64,000 nt of DNA from Paenibacillus sp. AN1007 (GCF_040702995.1 NZ_CP159992.1:2567501-2631500), one strand, 5' to 3'. Positions 8,127-18,034 are shown, counted from the first letter of the stretch. A program made the numbers and translations. Notes: a model not told the origin generated them from the letters alone.

Positions 8127-8549
8127 ATGATTCAGTCCATAATACATATTGCCTTAGTCGTGAACGATTATGATGAAGCAATAGAGTTCTATACCCGAAA
8201 ATTGAACTTTACGTTACTTGAAGACACCTACCAACCCGAGCAGGACAAACGATGGGTGGTCATCGCCCCTCCCGGCTCAATTGGCACAACCATCTTACTG
8301 GCCAGAGCTTCTAAACCGGAGCAGGAGCCGTTTGTCGGCAACCAGGCCGGAGGGAGAGTTTTCCTGTTTCTGAATACGGATGACTTCTGGCGAGACTATA
8401 ATGACATGGTTTCCAAAGGGATTGAGTTTGTGAGAGAACCCAAGGAACAGTCTTATGGTATCGTTGCTGTTTTTAAAGATCTCTATGGAAACCTATGGGA
8501 TCTGCTGCAGATGAATGAAAATCACCCGATTTCAAAACGTATGAAATAA
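8127..8549 (+). CDS. VOC-family (glyoxalase/dioxygenase fold) protein
   Basis: 140 residues, one vicinal-oxygen-chelate unit pair. It starts IIHIALVVNDYDEAIEFYTRKLNF, the classic first beta-alpha-beta module with a metal-ligand-position His, and ends GIVAVFKDLYGNLWDLLQM, where a Glu or Asp usually supplies the last metal ligand. The family covers lactoylglutathione lyase, extradiol dioxygenases, fosfomycin/bleomycin resistance proteins and many unassigned enzymes; the sequence resembles the unassigned group. ACGGAGG precedes the ATG by about 8 bases. It is divergent from GH43 and convergent with the following NAD(P)-binding gene, from which it is separated by 18 bases without a clear terminator. 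Confidence 0.85.
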   Translation: MIQSIIHIALVVNDYDEAIEFYTRKLNFTLLEDTYQPEQDKRWVVIAPPGSIGTTILLARASKPEQEPFVGNQAGGRVFLFLNTDDFWRDYNDMVSKGIEFVREPKEQSYGIVAVFKDLYGNLWDLLQMNENHPISKRMK

Positions 8550-8567
8550 AGTTCGAAAGGGTTCGCT

Positions 8568-9188
8568 TTAGTAGGATATCCCCACACGTGTGCGAATGAA
8601 ATGACGATTCGCAAGTTGTTGGTAAGTAAACTCGGCCGTATCTGAGGTGGAAATTTCAGTTCCGCCATCCGGCAAAACATCCCGCTCGACCCTGTAGTTT
8701 CCCAGGCGTGCCCCATCGGGTAAATAGGTAGGACACACAATCGTCCATTCGAGAACAGACTGCTGCAGCTGTTTGTATACACGTTCGTGCTCTTCGGCTG
8801 CCCGGGTTGACTTACGTCTGGATTCGCTGGATTGATAGCGAAGCTTCCCCGGCTCGGTTCTGCTCTGCAGAATTCCGGCCGTTCCGATGGTAACGATTCG
8901 CTGTATGCCTTCTGCTGCCATGGCGTCTATGATTAAGGGTATACTTTCTGATAATGTGGTTGTTCCGTCCGTGTTCAACGCACTGATGACCGCTTCTGCT
9001 CCCTGAACCGCTCGTTTCAGGTCCTCCGGGTGCAGCACATTGCCTTGAATGATACGCAAGTTGGGATGTGGATTTATTTTCTCCGGGGAACGAACCAGTA
9101 CGGTCACGTGATGCCCTTCTTGAAGAGCGTATGTAAGGATATGAATTCCTACTCGTCCAGATGCTCCCAGTATCAAAATATGCATCAT
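8568..9188 (-). CDS. NAD(P)-binding protein, NmrA/SDR-a5-like
   Basis: About 206 residues. The N-terminal ILILGASGRVGIHIL is the GxxGxxG Rossmann nucleotide-binding motif of atypical SDRs; VISALNTDGTTTLSESIPLII and GIQRIVTIGTAGIL follow as in the NAD(P)H-binding group related to flavin reductase and YwnB-like proteins. No catalytic Tyr-Lys pair of classical SDRs is evident, so it may be a redox sensor or reductase of unknown substrate. ATG-ATG at 9188/9185 is preferred because GGAGG is 7 bases upstream; the extra TTG at 9194 would be too close to it. It is a single gene. Confidence 0.8.
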   Translation of the reverse strand: MMHILILGASGRVGIHILTYALQEGHHVTVLVRSPEKINPHPNLRIIQGNVLHPEDLKRAVQGAEAVISALNTDGTTTLSESIPLIIDAMAAEGIQRIVTIGTAGILQSRTEPGKLRYQSSESRRKSTRAAEEHERVYKQLQQSVLEWTIVCPTYLPDGARLGNYRVERDVLPDGGTEISTSDTAEFTYQQLANRHFIRTRVGISY

Positions 9189-9313
9189 TATCAAACCTCC
9201 AGCTTGAAGTGTGTTTTTATCTTGCTTTTGTCTTTGTCTCTTTTAAATCATCGACACATTCAAATTTCATGAATCGGTACTTGTGCTTCGCCTGCCATAG
9301 AAGATTAGAATAC

Positions 9314-9362
9314 CAAAAAAACCGTTGCACGGATACTTCACGTACCCGCATAACGGTTTTAT
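9314..9362 (-). terminator. Terminator of the alpha/beta hydrolase gene
   Basis: AAAACCGTT (9318-9326) pairs with AACGGTTTT (9352-9360). An inner stem (GGATAC/GTACCC with one G-T) extends the hairpin, and a T-run follows on the minus strand. Confidence 0.75.
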
Positions 9363-9383
9363 TCAATAGTTAGTGATATATAT

Positions 9384-10391
9384 TTAAAGAGCTGTATTGA
9401 TCTTTTCGCTGAATGTCTTGATTTTCTCGGCGATTTCCTTGGGATGAGATCGATATAAATAATGATTCGCATCCAGCAAAACCATTTCTGCCTGTGCACT
9501 ATCCTTAATCTGCTTCTCATGCTCCGACACCCATTCCTTCACGACAGGATGGTTCTTCTGTACAAAGAACAGGACTGGCAGATTAACAGGCAGTGCAAGC
9601 TTTTTGGCTGCCTGGAAGTTGGAATACATGCTGACCGCTTCGTTTAACTGTGTGTTATTGTACATATTTTTGCGAATTAAAATGTTTAACTGCTCCTTAG
9701 TATGATCGTCATAGGAAAGTCCATCATACGGGTCAGCACTCAGCTTCAGCTGTACACGGGCAAAGCCAAGGTTGCGGAACCATTTAATAGGCTCAATATC
9801 CGATGCTTCCACTTTCTGCTCGCTCAGCGCCGGGACACTGCTGTCCAGACCGATGAATGCCTGCACTTCGTCTGGATATCTGTTCACATAATCCAGACTG
9901 TATAGACCTGAGATTGAATGAGCCATCAGCATGTAACGCTTGAATCCAAGATTTTGCAGAGCGGTATGCACCTCATGTGTAATATTCGCTGAGCTGCGTT
10001 CTTTATCGGTCGGGTCGCTTAATCCGTAGCCCAATGGTTCTACAACTACCACCTTATAATAAGGGCTGAGTTCGTTTATAAGTGGTTTGAAATCAAGTGC
10101 AGGCGAAGCGGTCCCGAACCCCGGCAGTATGACGATGGTTTCTTTGCCTTCCCCCTGCATGAATACATTCATTCGTTTTCCATCGACAGACACCTTTTGA
10201 CCGTACGGCTCCAATCGTTTCTGTTCAGAATGACTGCTGAATAGATTAACCGTGTATACGGCGGCGATCAATAGCAGTATGATTGCGACAATAGTGACCA
10301 TTACTTTTAATAAAATTTGAAGAAGCCGCTTTGTTTTGGAACGATGCTTTACTTCTGATTTGTGCTGCACTGGTTGAGTCAAGCTGTTCAT
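9384..10391 (-). CDS. Membrane-anchored alpha/beta hydrolase (copy 1)
   Basis: A basic N-terminus (KHRSKTKRLLQ) leads into one membrane helix (about 20 residues, VMVTIVAIILLLIAAVYTV), so the hydrolase domain should face outside. That domain has the oxyanion segment ILPGFGTASP, the nucleophile elbow MAHSISGLYS (Ser), an Asp after the sheet and a late His in LLDANHYLYRS, a complete triad. Substrate is unknown. The start is uncertain: ATG at 10391 touches AAGGAG directly, while TTG at 10382 has 9-base spacing and may be the true start; the open frame reaches 10448. The gene is a paralog of 34759-35742, sharing YGQ-V-VDGK-MNV, EP-GYGLSD and LSADPY motifs. Confidence 0.8.
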   Translation of the reverse strand: MNSLTQPVQHKSEVKHRSKTKRLLQILLKVMVTIVAIILLLIAAVYTVNLFSSHSEQKRLEPYGQKVSVDGKRMNVFMQGEGKETIVILPGFGTASPALDFKPLINELSPYYKVVVVEPLGYGLSDPTDKERSSANITHEVHTALQNLGFKRYMLMAHSISGLYSLDYVNRYPDEVQAFIGLDSSVPALSEQKVEASDIEPIKWFRNLGFARVQLKLSADPYDGLSYDDHTKEQLNILIRKNMYNNTQLNEAVSMYSNFQAAKKLALPVNLPVLFFVQKNHPVVKEWVSEHEKQIKDSAQAEMVLLDANHYLYRSHPKEIAEKIKTFSEKINTAL

Positions 10392-10476
10392 CTCCTTGTG
10401 TGTATCTTCATCTGTTATGCAGTATACCTGAACTATTTGTCCTGCCAATGAATGGAGTATGAACGGAATATGAACA

Positions 10477-10506
10477 CCAAAAAAAGCCGCTGGGCAGCGG
10501 CTTTAT
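10477..10506 (-). terminator. Terminator of the SLH phosphoesterase gene
   Basis: AAAGCCGCTG (10483-10492) and CAGCGGCTTT (10495-10504) form a perfect stem; on the minus strand a run of T follows (CTTTTTTTGG). Confidence 0.85.
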
Positions 10507-10550
10507 GGTACTATCTCATACGGCTGGTTTAAACTGTGTTAATGCATGCT

Positions 10551-13500
10551 CTAGTCTTGAAGATGAATGAATTCATAAACCATTTTAGCAAGTTCCGCCC
10601 GTGTAACCTCTGCCTTCGGGTCGAATCGAAGGTTAGCTTTGCCTGTCATTATGCCAAGCATACTAACATGTTCCACCGCTTCTTTGGCCCATGAGGAGAC
10701 TTGATCATGATCTGTGAAAGTGGATTTCGTCATTTCAGAAGCAGAAGCCGGATTATTGAACAGTTTTTCAGAAGCTCTCATTAATATGACAGCGGCCTCT
10801 TCCCGGCTGATGGCATCCTTTGGTCTGAACAGCCCGCCATTCCCCTGTACAATGCCAAGCGCTGCTGCCTCAGCAGCGGCTGGTCCGAAATAGGCTTCTG
10901 ACGGTACATCAGCATACGGTGATGACAGTGTAGATGATGTTTTTCCAGCGGCTCGCATCATCAGCGTGATAAAGTCACCACGATTTACTTTTAATTCTGG
11001 TCCGTAGTTTTCACTGTTGATTCCCTGAATCAGATGTTTGGCAGTTAGCATGCCAACATAGGGTGCCGCCCAGGAATTGGCTATATCACCAAAGGATTTG
11101 CGATACTCCATAATGGTGTATACACCTGGTTGATCAACATTAAACGTTACGCGGCTGTTATTAAAAGCACCTCCTTTGTACTGCACATTCTGTCCATCCG
11201 GTGCTGCGAGATAGACCCCGGCGTACTCAGAATGGAACTTCTTGAGCTGATCTGCGGTTAATGTTTTTTCCACGAGAACCGCGTTAGTGAACGTTTGGAC
11301 TTCTCTTTCCTTCTGTCCTTGAAGAATGTACATGCGCAGCGACTGCATGATCCCGGTCTGCACGTAATGTTCACGAGCTGCCAGACGATCGGTGAGCGCT
11401 TCAGCTGTATTCGCATCCTGTAGACGGTTGGAACGAAGAATTAGCTGCTGTTCATCCTCCAAAAACTGCGGGAGAACGTCTGGAGGAAGGGTAATCTGCA
11501 GCCCAGGTGATACAATCTGGATCGTTTTTCCGTTGGCTTTTGCCTGTTTCACCGCTTTACCCGGGAGATATAGGTCAAAGGACGTTTCAGTATTCGGGTC
11601 ACTGTCCTCAAGGGTAATCATAACTTTACGATCAGCACTGGATTCGGCGGCCTGCTCCAGTAACGAGGATTCAACACGGTATATTCCATCCTCACCACGC
11701 TTCAGCACCAGCTTTCCTTTCTCAGGAGGAATTGGAGTCTTACTTTCAGTTGGTGTACTGTCAGATGATCCTGTTGACATTTCCGGATTGGAAATGCTGC
11801 TGTCTCCTCCCCCATTTCCGGGTGTGTTTTCACCAGGCGAAGGAGTGCCAGTATGGAATCCCCAAATGTCAGATAATGTGGAACCGCTGTTGTCGTCCTT
11901 CACTTGGACATACCACTGGTTGTAACTGCCGCTTGCAAGTCCTTTCCAAACAACAGAAGCCTGCTTGCCGCTTGGGATATTATGCTGTGAGCCTATTTTT
12001 TCATCAGTATACACGTTGACTCCGATATAGTCCGTAGCAACTCGTTTGGTTGTAGGCGCCAGGCCAAGGTCCAGACTGAACTCGTCTTTACCTTTTTCAA
12101 CAGCAGGATCATAGTAGTTATAGTCATTCAGGTAAGGAGAGTACGTTTTGATGTGAAGCTTGTTATTTTTCATATCAAACTGCATCAGTCTCATGTAACC
12201 CAATCCGCCTTCAGGAGCGCCTTGATAATCTGCCAGCATTTGATACACGCTGCGATCCGGAATACCGTCTCCGTCATCGTCAACAGCATCCACTTTCAAT
12301 TCAGCATCGTGGTAATGTCCAGAAAGAGCGGCAATGACGTTTTTGTTCGGTTTGACGACTTTCTCGAAGATTTGATCTGCGATCGGTGAACGATTGTTGG
12401 ATACAAGCAAATATTCGTGCAGACAGAGAATCGCTTTCCGTTCCGGATATTTGGCAACAATCTCATTCATCCAGTCGATTTCTTTTTCTCCAAGTCCCCA
12501 CCCCATGTAAACGATGATGAAGTCATTGCCTCCAGCCGAAACGAGATCATAATGACCGCGATTATTCTCGTATGATCCGCCATACACCGATTGGTTTACG
12601 AAACGCTGTGCTCCGAAATACTGCTGGAACTTGCTGTAGTCATTATCCTGATGACCAACGTCGTGATTACCCGCAAGCACACCATATGGAATCGACGCAT
12701 CCTCAAGCACTTTCATATTTTTATCAGCTTCAATCCACTGATATTCCTGATCTGCCTTATCAACCACATCTCCGGTATGGATGACATATTTGATATTCAT
12801 TTGTTCTTTTTGCTCCGCGATCCAGCTCACCATTTTTTGATAGATCTGCGGATAACTTTGGGAATAGTACTGCGTATCGGACATCCATATAAAGGAGAAA
12901 TCATAGTCCTCTTGCGATTCGGGCTGTGACGTCGTGCCTGCCAAGTTCACCTGCTGCTCTGCAAGTTCATCCTGTACCATAACCTGGATCGTTCCGTTCA
13001 GAGAGTAATCTCCGGCCAGAACAACTGCAGATAATCCGAAATCGTCCTTACCTGCACTAACCTGATCTAACTGCGCCCACTTCTTCTGGGCTTCACTCCA
13101 GGCATACAAGCTTACCTTACGTCCTTCAAGCGACTTGCCCTGCCATTGGATGTCCACGCGGTCCGTACTGCGAACGTCAGGATCAAGTTTGACTTCAAAA
13201 CGCTGATAAGGAAACTGCTCTACGGAGTCGTTCACCAGGTACGTGCCGTCTACAGCTTCAATCTTCCTGTAATCAGCTGCTTCCATCACCTTCTCGCCCG
13301 CAGGAATCATCTGTTTGGGCGGCTCTGTCTCCGCAGTGTTCAGGTAACCTGTAAAACGGTCGGCGCGATGACTGTCGTATTTGTATCCTTTGAAAAACGA
13401 TACGTTCATCGCATCCGCGCTTGGGTCCTGCACCTTAACGATCAGATTGGCTGCTGTGCCCACATTGGTCTGATTCAGCTGTGGACTGATTAACTCCGGC

Positions 13501-16500
13501 TGCAGCGGGTTCTCATCCGGCACATGAAACTGAATCGTCTTGTCAGATAGGTTACCTGCACGGTCCGCGGCCTGAATCTGCAGCGTATGCTTGCCCCTCG
13601 ACATTTTTCCAGAGGACGTATGCATCGGAAGGTCAATTTTTTTCCCGTCTAATTTCACCGTTATCTCATCGACACCGGCAATTTCATCTTGAATTTGCGC
13701 ATCAATAACGAAGGGTCCGCGATACGTTTGGTTCTCCTCGACGGTCGGTTGAATAACAGGTCCCGTATTATCAACCAATACCTGGGCAGCAGCCTCCTTC
13801 TCGCCATCCGTTACTTTTACTAGATGGTGGCCGTCAGGGACAGCAGTGGTGTCCCAAGTATAAGCTGTGGATTTCATCTGTTCGGGCTTCAGGTTAAAAT
13901 GAAAACCAATCGATTCACTTTTTCCTGCTGAATCTCCCATTTTGATCTGTTTCTCTTTTTCAGCATAAGCAGGGTCCCAGATTTCAGTCCCGTCAGCCAG
14001 GAGCAGTCTGACATTTTTGATTTCAAAATCGTCTTTGTTTTCTTCCGGACGCTGGTCAAAAGGAGAGGTTTTGGAACCTGCCCGGACATAAATAACATTA
14101 TCGCCCTGGATCAGCCGTTCGGATGAAATGGGAAAGGATAGTGTTGTGTACGCTGTAATGGGATTCATGAATGTATAAAGAATCGTTTGGTCTTCCAATT
14201 CAGGAGGCCCCATAGTCACTGCATTTTTGAAATAATAATCAACATTCACTGCTTCAAACACGAAATACGCATCATGCTCCAGTGCTCCCGAAGTTGAGTT
14301 TTCGGGAACGAGCTTATTATCGATTCGAAGTTGAACAGGTGCATTACCAGACTGCGAGGTACCTTTAAGGATATGCGTTCCCTGCAGGATATCCTGATCT
14401 TTGACATTCAGCCGAAGTGCCTCATCACTTACTCCCCCGGTTATGGAAATGCTTGTTTTATCCGAACGGGTTTCATGAACACCGTCGGAGACAACAAAAT
14501 AATATTCAATGGTTTTACGGCCGATAAGCGACGCGGATGATAAGTTATAATGATACATCGTATCGTTGAAGTCCTCGGTTAAACGGTACCGTGAAAATTC
14601 CGTATCTTTATCCGATCGAATATACACTTCAACGGAAGTGACTTCCCGGTTGTCTTTGGCATCTACGACCAGCTCCAATCCTTTTGATTGATCTACTGTC
14701 GCTGTGCGTGTCATATCCGTAACCGTTGGGGGAAGGTTATCCTGCTCTACCTGAATGGGCTGCGGCGGAATCTGAGACGAATCAAGGATACCTGGTGAAG
14801 GAGCGTCAGATCCCGAACCGGACTTGATCATTACGCTGCTGCCATTCAGCGGATAAGCATAAGTAATCGCTTTATTCTCTTTGGTTTCATCGCCTTTTGT
14901 CCCATCGGCATAAGCCTGATCTGCATCATAATACGCAGATGAAATTTCTTTGCCCGTATTCGTTTTGAGCACGAGTGCTCTGCGGCCTGAATTAGCCATA
15001 CCATCACTCTGGATAGTATGAAGAGTAACATTCGGAATCAGGCTGCTCTGATAGAACTGATTGAAATCCTGCTCGGTGTACGAAGCGTTTGCACTGTTTT
15101 TGATCCAGAATACGACCGGCTGCTGCGGAGGAATTACAAAATCAGGCTGCTCTGCCTGCCACAGCACATCTGCGTTTGGTCCTTTATCCGGGTAACGATA
15201 GTACAAACTATAGTTTTTGAACTGTACAGGCTGGTTCGTATTATTATAAATCTCAACATACTCATAAGCATCCGTAGACGTTCCCGGAATATTCGTAGTG
15301 TTGGGTACAAGCTCTGTAATGAGCAGCGGAGGTACCTTCGACGGATCGAATGCGTCCAACTGAACAGAAGCTGTATAGGACTGATCCAGACTGCCGTTCT
15401 GAATCCGATATAAGAGCTGCGGTTCAACAAGCATGGATGCAGGTATTACAGCACTATACTCGTTCGTTTGATTAATCGAAGACATGGTTAGAGCGGTATA
15501 TCTGTGCTGTGCAGGCGTTTTGAACAGAAGTTTCACCGCGGAAGGACTCCCGTCCGCCTCAACAGCCGGATTATTGATCTTCGCTTTCACTACAAAGTCC
15601 TGAACCGGCAGAGCATCTGTGGGAGCAATGTGCTCTATACTCGTCTGCGAATCTTCATCTACCACAGGGGGGACGATTTGTGTGGAATCAATCACACCTG
15701 GCGTGGCTGGAAGTTTACCCGAGTCGCTCATTACATTCATTTGCGTACTTCCTACAGCAGGATGTTTGAAAAAAACACCCATATTTGTTTTGACCTGAGC
15801 TGGTTCATACGATGCAGAAGTTATGGTCTCGTTGTCGTTTGCAAGGCTCTTAATCACAAGGGAACGGGCACTTCCGTTAGCCATGCCGCTTCCTCCCTGA
15901 AGACGGTGGATCTGCTGTCCCTCTACCAGGCTTGTGCCAAAATTGCTGTTAAATTGTTCGACGGTCAGCTGATGGTTACTGCCATTCATAATCCAGAATA
16001 CAACCGGACTGTGGGCTGGGATGAAAATATCCGAGCCTTCATCCGTTTTCCAGGTATCTTTATTGTTGTAGTAAAAAAAGTAATCTTTAAAATTGATCTC
16101 TTGGTCGGTGTTGTTATAAACCTCAATAAATTCATACGCGTCCGTGCTGGAATTGGGCAGATTTGAGGTATCCGGCACGATTTCTGTAATCAGCAGGCTC
16201 GGTCCGGTTGTCTGCTTGGCGGCGGCGATCACGGGATGAATCACGGTGGTAAAGTCGGATGAGGAGATTATTTTCCCCTCGGAGTTTAACAGTTCAATGG
16301 TATAACTCAACTGATGCCCGTTCAAAGATTGAGCTGGAATTTCGCCTGTATACGTCTCCGGACTTGAATCCACGGGTGTTAGTTCGAGGGAATCAGCCCC
16401 CTGCCCGTCTACCAAGTATGTCAGGCGTACATTCGGCTGCGGTTCACCACCATGTACCGCAGCGGTAACAGTAAACGGCTGCATGGCAGATATCCATTCC

Positions 16501-16706
16501 GGAGGTGTGTGATTCACCTCAGGGATGCTGGTCTCCTGGTTAACCGCAGGATCACTTTGTTCTGTTGATGATAGCGTTTCCGCTTGAGCAGCAGGTGTGG
16601 TTGTAAATGGCGTTCCCATCGTCAGCAGCATGCTGCTTAGAACGGCGATCGAAACACTGCGCTGAAATCTGTTTCGTTTACTCAATTGCCCCCGCATCTC
16701 CTTCAT
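10551..16706 (-). CDS. Giant SLH-anchored metallophosphoesterase with lamin-tail domains
   Basis: 2051 residues. A signal peptide (about 1-42, ending AQA) is followed by an Ig-like stretch, two lamin-tail-like domains (about 170-310, LLITEIVPDT...YEFIEVYNNT; and 460-630, LLITELVPNT...YEYVEIYNNT), several Ig/Big-like modules, a calcineurin-type phosphoesterase (about 1265-1540) and three C-terminal SLH repeats (about 1870-2051; NRGD, SREE and TRAE variants). The phosphoesterase has the metal-ligand motifs SDTQYY, HTGDVVD, AGNHD and SGHYHD. SLH repeats bind secondary cell-wall polymer, so the enzyme should sit on the cell surface. Lamin-tail domains often accompany extracellular nucleases, so a phosphodiester substrate is plausible but unproven. 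It lies 86 bases downstream of the ECF sigma gene and probably shares its transcript or its regulation. Confidence 0.85.
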   Translation of the reverse strand: MKEMRGQLSKRNRFQRSVSIAVLSSMLLTMGTPFTTTPAAQAETLSSTEQSDPAVNQETSIPEVNHTPPEWISAMQPFTVTAAVHGGEPQPNVRLTYLVDGQGADSLELTPVDSSPETYTGEIPAQSLNGHQLSYTIELLNSEGKIISSSDFTTVIHPVIAAAKQTTGPSLLITEIVPDTSNLPNSSTDAYEFIEVYNNTDQEINFKDYFFYYNNKDTWKTDEGSDIFIPAHSPVVFWIMNGSNHQLTVEQFNSNFGTSLVEGQQIHRLQGGSGMANGSARSLVIKSLANDNETITSASYEPAQVKTNMGVFFKHPAVGSTQMNVMSDSGKLPATPGVIDSTQIVPPVVDEDSQTSIEHIAPTDALPVQDFVVKAKINNPAVEADGSPSAVKLLFKTPAQHRYTALTMSSINQTNEYSAVIPASMLVEPQLLYRIQNGSLDQSYTASVQLDAFDPSKVPPLLITELVPNTTNIPGTSTDAYEYVEIYNNTNQPVQFKNYSLYYRYPDKGPNADVLWQAEQPDFVIPPQQPVVFWIKNSANASYTEQDFNQFYQSSLIPNVTLHTIQSDGMANSGRRALVLKTNTGKEISSAYYDADQAYADGTKGDETKENKAITYAYPLNGSSVMIKSGSGSDAPSPGILDSSQIPPQPIQVEQDNLPPTVTDMTRTATVDQSKGLELVVDAKDNREVTSVEVYIRSDKDTEFSRYRLTEDFNDTMYHYNLSSASLIGRKTIEYYFVVSDGVHETRSDKTSISITGGVSDEALRLNVKDQDILQGTHILKGTSQSGNAPVQLRIDNKLVPENSTSGALEHDAYFVFEAVNVDYYFKNAVTMGPPELEDQTILYTFMNPITAYTTLSFPISSERLIQGDNVIYVRAGSKTSPFDQRPEENKDDFEIKNVRLLLADGTEIWDPAYAEKEKQIKMGDSAGKSESIGFHFNLKPEQMKSTAYTWDTTAVPDGHHLVKVTDGEKEAAAQVLVDNTGPVIQPTVEENQTYRGPFVIDAQIQDEIAGVDEITVKLDGKKIDLPMHTSSGKMSRGKHTLQIQAADRAGNLSDKTIQFHVPDENPLQPELISPQLNQTNVGTAANLIVKVQDPSADAMNVSFFKGYKYDSHRADRFTGYLNTAETEPPKQMIPAGEKVMEAADYRKIEAVDGTYLVNDSVEQFPYQRFEVKLDPDVRSTDRVDIQWQGKSLEGRKVSLYAWSEAQKKWAQLDQVSAGKDDFGLSAVVLAGDYSLNGTIQVMVQDELAEQQVNLAGTTSQPESQEDYDFSFIWMSDTQYYSQSYPQIYQKMVSWIAEQKEQMNIKYVIHTGDVVDKADQEYQWIEADKNMKVLEDASIPYGVLAGNHDVGHQDNDYSKFQQYFGAQRFVNQSVYGGSYENNRGHYDLVSAGGNDFIIVYMGWGLGEKEIDWMNEIVAKYPERKAILCLHEYLLVSNNRSPIADQIFEKVVKPNKNVIAALSGHYHDAELKVDAVDDDGDGIPDRSVYQMLADYQGAPEGGLGYMRLMQFDMKNNKLHIKTYSPYLNDYNYYDPAVEKGKDEFSLDLGLAPTTKRVATDYIGVNVYTDEKIGSQHNIPSGKQASVVWKGLASGSYNQWYVQVKDDNSGSTLSDIWGFHTGTPSPGENTPGNGGGDSSISNPEMSTGSSDSTPTESKTPIPPEKGKLVLKRGEDGIYRVESSLLEQAAESSADRKVMITLEDSDPNTETSFDLYLPGKAVKQAKANGKTIQIVSPGLQITLPPDVLPQFLEDEQQLILRSNRLQDANTAEALTDRLAAREHYVQTGIMQSLRMYILQGQKEREVQTFTNAVLVEKTLTADQLKKFHSEYAGVYLAAPDGQNVQYKGGAFNNSRVTFNVDQPGVYTIMEYRKSFGDIANSWAAPYVGMLTAKHLIQGINSENYGPELKVNRGDFITLMMRAAGKTSSTLSSPYADVPSEAYFGPAAAEAAALGIVQGNGGLFRPKDAISREEAAVILMRASEKLFNNPASASEMTKSTFTDHDQVSSWAKEAVEHVSMLGIMTGKANLRFDPKAEVTRAELAKMVYEFIHLQD

Positions 16707-16792
16707 ATCCCAATTTAAAGTTTAGAAAAACAAACATTTTCTATGATATTAGGGATTTGTTACCGGAGTTGATGAAGTGCGTAAAAGGAAAG

Positions 16793-18034
16793 TTAATCCA
16801 GCATCCAGGCTTGAATATGCTCTGATACAGCCTGATGCAGCTCAGCTTCCGTGCAGTCCAGGATTCTTGTAAACTCCTGCGGATGACGAATCAGTTGATT
16901 CATCGACTTAACGCCGTACTTTTCCATCACATACTCTACAAAAATATACGAGAACTGGAATCCTTTCTTGGTATCAAAATCCCACGTATCATCGTCTAAT
17001 TCAGCAAAAGTGGGTATCTTATTCGTGCGAATAGCCTCTTCGGTCGAGAACTTAAGATATTCTGGTGTCATCAGTTTGGCTTCATATCCACCGATTCCCT
17101 GTCTGATCCATTTCGGAGCCTGGGGATTAATCTCTTCAATCAGCCACATGGAGAACAGATGAACGGAAACTTTGATAATGGATTCGTACGTATGCTCAGG
17201 CCCGGGGTTCAGCGGTGAAACAATCTTGAGAATGTTCTCCTCGTATGTGCCGGTGAACCAGTCAGGCGCATCTTTTTCCCCCACAGCTTGATGAAACGCG
17301 GACAGGTCGGGATACATTTCAATGATGACTTTTCGTAAAGGCTGGTAATCGTATTTCGCTGCAAGTCTTTCGACGTGTCCGTTTAGTTCCGTGATGAGGT
17401 CATGATTTGCTTTCTTCATACGGTTGTCTGAATGTGCTGAACTGCCTTTATTTTCAATCGAAATCAAGTGTTGAATTGACATGATAGCCATGTGCCCCCA
17501 TTCATTTAATTCGTTTTTTAACTTCCCAAGAGCACGGTACAATCTGTTCTTCACTGCGCTCTCACGCATACCAACAATGCTTGCAATCTCGGGCAGCGTA
17601 CAGTCTGCAAAAAAACGTAAAGCGATAATCTCCTGATTTTTCTCATCCAGCGTTTGTAAGGCTGTTCCGATATCAATCCGAAAGTCAACATACTTTGTAA
17701 ACTCAAGAGAGATGGACTGGGATTCGAGCTGTGCAGCATCAAGCGGTGATTCGTTCTGCCGTGATAACCTCCGATATTCATTCTTTAATGTGTTCTGGGC
17801 AATCTTGAAGATCCATGTGAAGATATGTGCGTTTCCTTTATAACGGTGCAGATTCTCTGCTGCTTTCATAAATACCTGTTGTGTGAGATCATCTGCAGCC
17901 GCGGGGTTTAATTTCAGCGAAAAATAGCTGTTGATACGATCACGATATAATGCATAGATGTGTTCCACACGGGTAATGCTGTTCTGTTCATCCGGTTGAA
18001 CAGATGTGAAATCTGTGTCTTGAGCTCCAGACAT
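16793..18034 (-). CDS. ECF sigma factor fused to a degenerate gluzincin-like domain
   Basis: 413 residues. The first about 185 form an ECF sigma factor: region 2 (VEHIYALYRDRINSYF, ADDLTQQVFMKAAENLHRY, HIFTWIFKIAQNTLKNEYRR) and region 4 (ALQTLDEKNQEIIALRFFADC, LPEIASIVGMRESAVKNRLYRAL). The rest (about 205-413) resembles peptidase-MA-type gluzincins: YPDLSAFHQAVG, GTYEENILKIVSPLNPGP, then KVSVHLFSMWL where HExxH is expected and PKWIRQGIGGYEA where SEG normally supplies the third ligand. The Glu, the second His and the third ligand are therefore replaced. The C-domain is probably a binding or regulatory module, not a protease. No anti-sigma gene is adjacent. GGAGG precedes the ATG at 18034. Confidence 0.8.
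   Translation of the reverse strand: MSGAQDTDFTSVQPDEQNSITRVEHIYALYRDRINSYFSLKLNPAAADDLTQQVFMKAAENLHRYKGNAHIFTWIFKIAQNTLKNEYRRLSRQNESPLDAAQLESQSISLEFTKYVDFRIDIGTALQTLDEKNQEIIALRFFADCTLPEIASIVGMRESAVKNRLYRALGKLKNELNEWGHMAIMSIQHLISIENKGSSAHSDNRMKKANHDLITELNGHVERLAAKYDYQPLRKVIIEMYPDLSAFHQAVGEKDAPDWFTGTYEENILKIVSPLNPGPEHTYESIIKVSVHLFSMWLIEEINPQAPKWIRQGIGGYEAKLMTPEYLKFSTEEAIRTNKIPTFAELDDDTWDFDTKKGFQFSYIFVEYVMEKYGVKSMNQLIRHPQEFTRILDCTEAELHQAVSEHIQAWMLD

Noticed and set aside
15504..16166. 220-codon plus-strand frame inside the giant SLH gene
   Set aside because: It lies opposite the lamin-tail domains of a continuous real gene and has no domain of its own.
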